In this document: positions 1 to 4,620 of the stretch, piece by piece
Layout: each line of letters begins with the position of its first letter
Position numbering within the stretch: position 1 is the first letter of the stretch
Assembly (NCBI GenBank): GCA_003448025.1
Contig: DLXL01000261.1
Span: 10,702 to 17,333, forward strand
DNA: 6,632 nucleotides
Direction: 5' to 3'
Origin: Saprospirales bacterium
GTDB taxonomy: Bacteria > Bacteroidota > Bacteroidia > Chitinophagales > Saprospiraceae
The notes under the pieces: generated by a model
What the model saw: only the letters and a program-made list of their open reading frames with translations
What the model was told of the DNA's origin: nothing
The model's database searches: none
Position numbers and translations under genes: made by a program

Positions 1-3
1 AAA

Positions 4-33
4 TGCCGGGGCAGCCAAAATGCTACCCCGACA
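4..33 (-). terminator. Probable intrinsic terminator stem-loop (minus strand)
   Basis: Positions 4-15 and 22-33 form a 12-bp stem around a 6-nt loop (16-21), with a GGGG/CCCC core. Read as minus-strand RNA all 12 positions pair, two of them as G-U wobbles. Read as plus-strand RNA the same two positions are C-A mismatches, so the structure is better suited to minus-strand transcripts. On that strand the stem is followed by TTT, where the window ends, so the U-tract cannot be confirmed. It lies about 220 nt downstream of the glucosaminidase stop codon and has no better candidate between, so it probably ends that transcript. It could also serve a gene outside the window. Confidence 0.55.
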
Positions 34-252
34 CTCCGCGTGTATGTTTTTGTTTTTTTAGATCATGATGGGGATTTTCCAGCCAGGCTCCAAACTGTTC
101 TTTTCCCGCCTTTTTCACCTTTTTTAAGGCCCGTAGTCCTGGCTATGCTTCCTCAAAACGCAAAAGCTGAAGAAAAAAGCCCAGGTTTTTGCCTCCGGCA
201 GTACATCCCTGACATGCTTTAAAGTTTAGTTTATTTACCATCATTTCCTTGC
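34..252. other. Non-coding trailer of the glucosaminidase gene
   Basis: I find no convincing gene here. On the minus strand a 33-codon frame (143-244) opens with two ATGs 8 nt after the glucosaminidase stop, preceded by AAGGAA, and ends at a TAG. The same frame stays open for another 39 lysine-rich codons to a second TAG inside the terminator stem. This could be a small protein, a decayed gene fragment or chance. The residues match no family I recognise. The plus-strand frame across the region starts at a GTG, is largely antisense to this frame and also looks spurious. A T-rich run lies at 45-60 on the plus strand, too far from the stem-loop to be a normal U-tract. Confidence 0.4.
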
Positions 253-1194
253 TCAATACCGGTCATATTGGTGCAAATCATATCGTTCAATTATCCCAAT
301 CAGCTTTCCGGCATAATTTGGATCGGTTGCATAACCAACAGATTTTAACCCTCTTGCCCAGGAACGATAATCCCTGCCATATTTTTTCAATTTTGCATAT
401 CGGCCTGAGGCCAACAATTCGCTGTGGGCTCTCCAGCTGTCTTTTGCTGAAGCGAATTTTTTGAAAAAGTCTTTATGAGTATCATCCGTAAAATTGGAGC
501 AGTGTCCTCTTTTACAATCTCTTGAAAAACATTTCATGCCAAAATGATTGTTATTGGACACTGCCAATGAACTGGTTCCGGCTCTGCTTTCAATCAGCCC
601 CTGGGCTAGGCTGATACTTGCAGGAATACCATACTTTTTCATCTCCTGCACAGCGATCTGGTGGAACTTTTCAATATAATCCAGTGATTGTTGTTTGAAA
701 AGTTGCTGGGAAGAAACCGGAGCGGCATCATTCCTGGGTTTTGCATTTGACATAGCACCAGATTTTGCTGACGGTTTAGAAGCCGGCTTCGCTTTTTTGG
801 TTTTTTTGGGTCTCGCATACTCTTCAGCTATCTCCAAATTGGTTTCGTTAGAAACCGCAATGGCTCTGGAATTAACCCTGGATAATAACCCTGACTCGCC
901 ATCGGTTCCAAAGACAAATATGCCAGCACCGGCTATGACTGCCACTTTGATGATGGATTTGGGTTTAAACAATCCAAACGACCATTTATTGGTTTGAAAC
1001 CTCAGGGCTACCCAACTTCTACGCAGTCGTTGCCACATCAGCTGCATCAGCTTCGGCAATGGCATGTTTTCCGGCGACTCCCATACATATGTACTTGGCA
1101 TACTGGCCGAACGCTTCGACCTGGGCTGGGTACTGGTACTTCCTGGCTGCTTATTGCTGTTTTCGGATTCAAAGTACCATTTGTTCTTTCCCAT
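253..1194 (-). CDS. Membrane-anchored glucosaminidase (GH73-like)
   Basis: Predicted 313-residue peptidoglycan hydrolase cleaving next to N-acetylglucosamine, with its catalytic domain in the periplasm. Residues 1-79 are a basic, hydrophilic cytoplasmic tail. Residues 80-96 form one hydrophobic helix followed by acidic residues, so the protein is a type II membrane protein. Residues 129-155 are a Lys/Ala/Pro/Ser-rich linker. Residues about 168-311 match the FlgJ/GH73 glucosaminidase fold: the motif around LAQGLIESRAG places the catalytic glutamate at E202, followed by NNNHFGMK (214-221) and SVGYATDPNYA (285-295). An insertion after the FGMK motif carries Cys222, Cys227 and Cys232. The frame extends upstream to a TTG at 1299, but the promoter -7 box lies inside that extension, so I chose the ATG at 1194. 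The leader is then about 70 nt. The gene is divergent from the sigma factor. The family call is solid; the physiological role (division, remodelling or recycling) is unknown. Confidence 0.88.
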   Translation of the reverse strand: MGKNKWYFESENSNKQPGSTSTQPRSKRSASMPSTYVWESPENMPLPKLMQLMWQRLRRSWVALRFQTNKWSFGLFKPKSIIKVAVIAGAGIFVFGTDGESGLLSRVNSRAIAVSNETNLEIAEEYARPKKTKKAKPASKPSAKSGAMSNAKPRNDAAPVSSQQLFKQQSLDYIEKFHQIAVQEMKKYGIPASISLAQGLIESRAGTSSLAVSNNNHFGMKCFSRDCKRGHCSNFTDDTHKDFFKKFASAKDSWRAHSELLASGRYAKLKKYGRDYRSWARGLKSVGYATDPNYAGKLIGIIERYDLHQYDRY

Positions 1195-1241
1195 GACGGT
1201 GTCTGTTTGATGGTGAAATATTACCTTTATTGAGAGGCCTG

Positions 1242-1275
1242 TTTTGCTCGCCTCTGAATGTTTCGGCGAGCAAAA
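1242..1275. promoter_or_regulatory. 11-bp perfect inverted repeat over glucosaminidase promoter
   Basis: The arms TTTTGCTCGCC (1242-1252) and GGCGAGCAAAA (1265-1275) are perfectly complementary across a 12-nt spacer. The right arm overlaps the minus-strand -7 box (1271-1278) and the expected transcription start near 1266. If transcription starts there, most of the right arm is not in the RNA, so a DNA operator is more likely than a leader hairpin. A hairpin would be possible only for a transcript that begins upstream. There is no T-run after either arm to suggest a terminator. The cognate regulator is unknown. Confidence 0.5.
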
Positions 1276-1300
1276 ATACACACAATTTGTTTTAAACAAA
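1271..1300 (-). promoter_or_regulatory. Bacteroidota-type promoter of the glucosaminidase gene
   Basis: On the minus strand, TTTG (1297-1300) is followed after 18 bp by TATTTTTG (1271-1278). This fits the known Bacteroidota housekeeping promoter pattern of TTG/TTTG near -33 and TAnnTTTG near -7. The expected start is near 1266, which gives a leader of about 70 nt before the ATG at 1194. The -33 box sits inside a 13-bp palindrome and the -7 box inside an 11-bp inverted repeat, so the promoter looks regulated. Confidence 0.6.
1287..1299. promoter_or_regulatory. 13-bp palindrome, copy 1 (possible operator)
   Basis: TTGTTTTAAACAA is a 6+1+6 palindrome, extendable to 7+1+7 at 1286-1300. It overlaps the -33 box of the minus-strand glucosaminidase promoter. 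Its exact reverse complement occurs at 1420-1432, nearer the divergent sigma gene. A symmetrical site over a promoter element is the usual form of a dimeric regulator's operator, but AT-rich sequence can produce such matches by chance. Confidence 0.4.
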
Positions 1301-1419
1301 CATTTTTACAGAAAAATAAAACAAATAATTTTAAGTACCGAATTAAAACCATTTAATCAATTGAATATCAATTATATATACATGTATCTGTTCCAGACAA
1401 ACTGGATTCCCTGGTTTAA

Positions 1420-1432
1420 TTGTTTAAAACAA
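1420..1432. promoter_or_regulatory. 13-bp palindrome, copy 2 (possible operator)
   Basis: TTGTTTAAAACAA is the exact reverse complement of the copy at 1287-1299. Because the centre base is asymmetric, each copy reads identically in the direction of the gene it faces: minus strand for the glucosaminidase, plus strand for the sigma factor. Where copy 1 has a -7 box 18 bp after its TTTG, the equivalent position here reads CTCTTTCC, which is not a recognisable -7 element. The site may be an upstream operator rather than part of a core promoter. Confidence 0.35.
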
Positions 1433-1532
1433 CGGGATTGCTCTTTCCAAATCAACGGTATATGACAAACACGGTAGCCTTCCGGTCTCTGCCCACCACC
1501 AGTTTACATTCCAGTAAAAATGTCACCCCAAC

Positions 1533-1580
1533 CCAAAACACTCAAACACCAAAACACTCAAACACCAAAACACTCAAACA
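1533..1580. repeat. Tandem repeat, three perfect 16-bp units
   Basis: Three identical head-to-tail copies of CCAAAACACTCAAACA (1533-1548, 1549-1564, 1565-1580), followed by CCC. The plus strand is almost free of G and T across the array. The unit length is not a multiple of three, so the array does not encode a periodic peptide. It lies about 120 bp upstream of the sigma-factor start codon. There are no unique spacers, so this is a minisatellite and not a CRISPR array. Confidence 0.9.
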
Positions 1581-1700
1581 CCCATCCAACCCTTTTTCAA
1601 TCTTTTGCATCATGTAAGCAGCGTTAGAGATAACTTGTGCGTTCTAAACACAGGAACGTCTCCGGCGAGCATTGCTCAACTTCCAACGAGAATCAACACC

Positions 1701-2267
1701 ATGGAATTAACCCTTAATCTGGATCGCGCTGAACAACAATTGGTGCAGGCCCTGCTGAGCGGAGAGCGCTGGGCCCAGAAGCAAGTGTATGAAATGTATT
1801 ATAGCCCAATGATGGGTATTTGCATGCGATATGCCGGTACAAGGGATGAGGCAACGGATCTTTTGCATGAATCCTTTATCAAAGCATTCAGTAAAATATC
1901 GCTTTATCATCCGGGTACTTCCTTTCAGAAATGGTTAAAAACAATCGTAGTCAATACTTGTATTGATTATTATCGCAAAAACAACCGTCGGAGAACAGAA
2001 GATCTGGACTCCATGGAAGTTAATCAGATGACTGCCCAGTCTGATCCTGATGTACTCAGCCGTATATCAGAAGCGGAGATTTTGGAAGCTGTACAGCAGC
2101 TTTCACCTGCTTACCGGGCTGTATTTAACCTTTTCGTGGTAGAAGGTTACAATCATAAAGAAATCGGTGAAGCACTTGATATTACGGAAAGTACCTCCAG
2201 AAGCAATCTACTGAAAGCCCGTTTGAAGCTCCAGGAATATTTTGCTACACGAAATATGTCCTTTTAA
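1701..2267 (+). CDS. ECF-like sigma-70 family RNA polymerase sigma factor
   Basis: A 188-residue sigma factor with the two-domain layout of group IV (ECF) sigma factors, which direct RNA polymerase to a dedicated regulon. Region 2 spans about residues 22-95: the core-binding and -10 recognition helices include DEATDLLHESFIKAF (49-63) and TSFQKWLKTIVVNTCIDYYRK (73-93). A variable linker follows (about 96-122). Region 4 spans about 123-180, starting near LSRISEAEILEAVQQLSPAYRAVF, with a helix-turn-helix at GYNHKEIGEALDITESTSRSNLLKARLKLQ (149-178). The frame extends to a TTG at 1605, but the extra residues have no sigma character, so I chose the ATG at 1701. No clear Shine-Dalgarno sequence precedes it. 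The downstream membrane protein (43 bp away) is the likely cognate regulator, as ECF factors are usually paired with an anti-sigma factor. I cannot assign a target regulon. Confidence 0.93.
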   Translation: MELTLNLDRAEQQLVQALLSGERWAQKQVYEMYYSPMMGICMRYAGTRDEATDLLHESFIKAFSKISLYHPGTSFQKWLKTIVVNTCIDYYRKNNRRRTEDLDSMEVNQMTAQSDPDVLSRISEAEILEAVQQLSPAYRAVFNLFVVEGYNHKEIGEALDITESTSRSNLLKARLKLQEYFATRNMSF

Positions 2268-2310
2268 AAAAGCCAGATTAAAACAGAATCAGCCCATTCT
2301 TCTGTCAAAC

Positions 2311-3642
2311 ATGGAAATTAAGCAATTCGACGCAAAATTTAAGTCGGCATTGGAAAACATTCAAATGCCTTTCGATTCTGCCTCCTGGGATGCACTTGAA
2401 AGTCGTTTAGATGGCATTCCTGCTCCGGATGCTATTGATCAGCACTTGCGCCCAACATTGGAGCGCCTCGAAACTGTTTATGATCCAGGCTCCTGGTCTT
2501 CTTTGTCTGCCAAAATGGATGGCATTGCCCGCTCAAGGAGGGTTAAATGGACCAAAGCAGCAGAAGCCGCCCTGATTTTGTTGTTATTACTCAATATTAA
2601 AAGCCTTTTTCAGGCAGTTGAAATTGCTCCAGCTCCCCCGGTTACACCAAAAGCATCTACCACAGAACCAATAGCCCATCATTCCAGATCTAAAGGTCTT
2701 CAAAAGCAAGAAACCTCTGTTCCTTCCAACGCTTCTGTCACTGATCTGAGTTTGGCCGGTCAGGTGTTAAACATAGTACAATCTATAGCCCAGGCTATTT
2801 CTGGTGATGGAAATGCTGCATATTTAGCTCAAACTGATAAAAATTCTGTTGAAGAAGCTACTACGCAGCCCAACCAGTTGAATACTTCCTTGATCGCCCA
2901 TGGTTCTACTCCTGTTTTATACGGAAGTATGCACCACCTGGCGATTCCTGGTCAGGTTGCAACAAACCTTGCCCTTCCAAAAACGGGTAATAGTAGCACG
3001 AGTCCGTTTTATGCCGGGTTTTCCGCAGGTTACGATTTGAATTATCTGATCCAGGAAGAGTACCGTGATCAGACCTCTGGATATAATGGCGCTCTGGTAG
3101 TTGGATACCGGAAAGGCAAATGGGGTGTTGAAACCGGAGTCCAGTACGCCAGCAAGACCTATCAACCCCTACGTGACAACATTGAATACCTCAACCATCC
3201 TTTTCATGGAATTGGGTATTATTACAATACTGGTGTAGATGCTGATGTTGTTACCATTCCAGTAAAAGTGACCCGCAGGGTGTTCAAAGCCGGTAAGACT
3301 TCCGGCCACGTGGTTGCAGGAGTATCAGGTCATTTTGCCGCCAACAAGCAGTATCAATATAACTCCTACCTATTACCTCCGGTACAACCAGTTGGTCCGA
3401 ATAATATTCCGCTTCAAGCAGTTCCTGCTCCTCCAGCAAAAGGCATCCTGGAGAATGGAGGCATGACGCACAATGCCTTCGCTACAACTGATATCGGTAT
3501 TCGTGTGGAGCGCTCCGTAGGCAATAGATACAGTGCTTTTATTGAACCGATCTACCGCCATTCTTTGGGAGGCGGTTTAGGTCCGGTTGCTTCCAGGCTG
3601 AACACTGTTTCCATTCAAGCTGGGGTTCTTGCCACTTTGTAA
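2311..3642 (+). CDS. Anti-sigma-like / beta-barrel-like hybrid membrane protein
   Basis: 443 residues, no N-terminal signal peptide. Residues about 1-80 form a hydrophilic domain with two copies of a 23-residue module (14-36 and 50-72) sharing LE, a D-x-x-S-W core and a DGI end. A basic stretch (76-82) precedes one hydrophobic segment (about 84-101), predicted to place the N-terminus in the cytoplasm. Residues about 105-230 are a Pro/Ala/Thr/Ser-rich linker. Residues about 230-443 look like a small outer-membrane beta-barrel: alternating aromatic and glycine-rich strands such as FYAGFSAGYDLNYL (233-246), YNGALVVGYRKGKWGVETGVQY (258-279), and a final strand NTVSIQAGVLATL. The gene follows the sigma factor and probably shares its mRNA. 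I infer that the N-terminal domain binds and restrains the sigma factor while the C-terminal part senses the envelope. The start is the ATG at 2311; the frame opens earlier at a TTG inside the sigma gene. How one chain could have an inner-membrane anchor and an outer-membrane barrel is unresolved: the barrel could be periplasmic, linked across the periplasm, or released by proteolysis. Confidence 0.75.
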   Translation: MEIKQFDAKFKSALENIQMPFDSASWDALESRLDGIPAPDAIDQHLRPTLERLETVYDPGSWSSLSAKMDGIARSRRVKWTKAAEAALILLLLLNIKSLFQAVEIAPAPPVTPKASTTEPIAHHSRSKGLQKQETSVPSNASVTDLSLAGQVLNIVQSIAQAISGDGNAAYLAQTDKNSVEEATTQPNQLNTSLIAHGSTPVLYGSMHHLAIPGQVATNLALPKTGNSSTSPFYAGFSAGYDLNYLIQEEYRDQTSGYNGALVVGYRKGKWGVETGVQYASKTYQPLRDNIEYLNHPFHGIGYYYNTGVDADVVTIPVKVTRRVFKAGKTSGHVVAGVSGHFAANKQYQYNSYLLPPVQPVGPNNIPLQAVPAPPAKGILENGGMTHNAFATTDIGIRVERSVGNRYSAFIEPIYRHSLGGGLGPVASRLNTVSIQAGVLATL

Positions 3643-3652
3643 TTCAAGCACT

Positions 3653-3686
3653 AATTTTTAGCCTTCATATACTAGGCTCCAAAATT
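3653..3686 (+). terminator. Weak interrupted stem-loop after the hybrid gene
   Basis: AATTTT (3653-3658) pairs with AAAATT (3681-3686), and AGCCT (3660-3664) with AGGCT (3674-3678). A 1-nt/2-nt internal bulge interrupts the stem and the loop is 9 nt. It lies between the stop of the hybrid gene and the next promoter, where a terminator is expected. The stem is AT-rich and no long T-run follows (TT then GG), so it may be only an inefficient terminator or chance. Confidence 0.25.
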
Positions 3687-3700
3687 TTGGTCAATTCGCC

Positions 3701-3708
3701 TACCTTTG
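3701..3708 (+). promoter_or_regulatory. Bacteroidota -7 promoter box (TACCTTTG)
   Basis: An exact TAnnTTTG match 24 bp upstream of the first ATG of the lipoprotein gene. The expected transcription start near 3713 excludes the TTG at 3706 as a start codon. No TTG/TTTG is found at the normal 17-23 bp spacing; the nearest TTTG (3686-3689) is only 11 bp away. The promoter is therefore weak, activator-dependent, or incompletely recognised here. It probably drives the lipoprotein-surA-bamA unit independently of the sigma gene. Confidence 0.5.
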
Positions 3709-3732
3709 CCAACCTTTTGGCGGAAGATGACC

Positions 3733-4608
3733 ATGATACCACTTTTTTCTAACCGATATCGAACTGCTTGGATGGGTGTAATCACCCTGATTGGGTGTTT
3801 ATGTCTGTGGCAATGCAGTGGGAAAACCTCAGAAAAAAAAGAAGACAAAATCCTGGCTAAAGTTTACGACCGAAACCTGTATTTGTCTGAATTAGAAGGA
3901 ATTGTACCTGAACAAACCTCAGCTGCTGATAGTATTTTGCTTGTATCAGCCTATGTGCATCGTTGGATCCGGGAACAATTGATGATGTACGAAGCTGAGC
4001 GTAATATTCCCAAAGATTTGGACATTGATAAGTTGGTGCGCAATTACCGGGCAAGCCTTGTCCGGTACAATTTTGAAGAAAAGCTCATTGCAGAAAAACT
4101 GGATAGTACCGTTTCCAATGATGAGTTATTGGCCTATTATGAAAGTAATAAAGACCAGTTCCAATTGGAAAGCACCATTTTAAAATGTTTGATTTTAAAG
4201 ATTCCAACGGAAGCGCCACAAAACGAAATCAATAAACTTTGGTATAGCCGCAACCCTTCCGATGAGATTCGGCTCAATGCATATGCCAAACAATGGGCAT
4301 CCCTGGCATTGCTGGACAAGAATAAGTGGTACACCTTGCAGGAGTTAGCGGCCCTGCTCCCTAAAGGAACCCTTACCACAGATAATGTAAGCTCCAGAAA
4401 AGACGGTACCGTTTCTGATGGAGATTCAAGATATTATTATCGTGTAATGGAAGTGGTTCAGGGAAAAACAACGGCACCTTTTGATTATGCCCGCGAACAG
4501 GCGCTGAAGATCATTCAGCATCGCAGGAAGCATGAGCTGCTGGAAAACTGGAAACAAGAACTCTACCAGAAAGAATTGAGGCGGGAGAATATCAAGATTT
4601 TGCAATAA
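3733..4608 (+). CDS. SurA-like periplasmic lipoprotein with vestigial parvulin domain
   Basis: A 291-residue predicted lipoprotein chaperone. The N-terminus is basic, then hydrophobic (residues 12-27). It contains an ideal lipobox LIGC (Cys22) and a second candidate LWQC-SGK (Cys28), so which cysteine is lipidated is uncertain. Residues about 38-140 resemble the Bacteroidota SurA/PpiC N-terminal chaperone domain (ILAKVYDRNLYLSELEGIVP, then RWIREQLMMYEAE). Where a parvulin prolyl isomerase domain should follow (about 145-245), the GGDLG motif and both active-site histidine motifs are missing, so isomerase activity is doubtful. The C-terminus (about 250-285) is a charged helix. GGAAG lies 6 nt before the ATG at 3733, favouring it over the ATG at 3727. 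surA starts 12 bp after the stop. I infer that it assists SurA in handling outer-membrane proteins; it is often annotated simply as 'peptidylprolyl isomerase'. Confidence 0.75.
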   Translation: MIPLFSNRYRTAWMGVITLIGCLCLWQCSGKTSEKKEDKILAKVYDRNLYLSELEGIVPEQTSAADSILLVSAYVHRWIREQLMMYEAERNIPKDLDIDKLVRNYRASLVRYNFEEKLIAEKLDSTVSNDELLAYYESNKDQFQLESTILKCLILKIPTEAPQNEINKLWYSRNPSDEIRLNAYAKQWASLALLDKNKWYTLQELAALLPKGTLTTDNVSSRKDGTVSDGDSRYYYRVMEVVQGKTTAPFDYAREQALKIIQHRRKHELLENWKQELYQKELRRENIKILQ

Positions 4609-4620
4609 AGCATCCTTCAA

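Larger units (their letters stand above)
1301..1700. other. Divergent intergenic control region without a gene
   Basis: About 400 bp without a supportable gene; open frames here are short, start at TTG and run through the tandem repeat. Positions 1301-1400 are strongly AT-rich and include the inverted repeat AATTGA-ATA-TCAATT (1359-1373) and the palindrome ATACATGTAT (1378-1387). A 13-bp palindrome lies at 1420-1432 and a tandem repeat at 1533-1580. I cannot place the sigma-gene promoter with confidence. One weak housekeeping candidate is TTTG at 1604-1607 with TAACTTGT at 1631-1638 (23-bp spacing, two mismatches in the -7 box). A GGAAC at 1653-1657 resembles an ECF -35 element. A small imperfect leader hairpin (1640-1644 with 1654-1658) overlaps it. 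Confidence 0.5.

Noticed and set aside
695..997. 100-codon plus-strand frame opposite the glucosaminidase
   Set aside because: It is antisense to the membrane helix and linker of the glucosaminidase; its hydrophobicity is a by-product of that sequence.
1195..1299. N-terminal extension of the glucosaminidase to a TTG start
   Set aside because: The promoter -7 box (1271-1278) and the expected transcription start fall inside it, and the ATG at 1194 begins a plausible cytoplasmic tail.
1359..1387. AT-rich palindromes AATTGA-ATA-TCAATT and ATACATGTAT as operators
   Set aside because: They occur once each in very AT-rich DNA, where short palindromes are expected by chance, and neither overlaps a recognisable promoter.
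1533..1580. CRISPR array
   Set aside because: The three units are directly abutting, only 16 bp long and have no spacers; no cas gene is nearby.
1244..1617. Two short plus-strand open frames in the intergenic region (1244-1465 and 1420-1617)
   Set aside because: They start at TTG or inside AT-rich DNA, overlap the divergent promoter or the tandem repeat, and show no recognisable domain.
1605..1700. N-terminal extension of the sigma factor to a TTG start
   Set aside because: The extra residues have no sigma-factor character, and the ATG at 1701 gives a normal 188-residue ECF-type protein.
2242..2310. Overlapping TTG start for the hybrid gene inside the sigma gene
   Set aside because: It would require a 26-bp overlap in another frame. 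The ATG at 2311 immediately precedes the duplicated domain.
3706..3732. TTG start (3706) or ATG start (3727) for the lipoprotein gene
   Set aside because: The TTG lies inside the -7 box. The ATG at 3727 directly abuts GGAAG with no spacing, while the ATG at 3733 has a 6-nt spacing.
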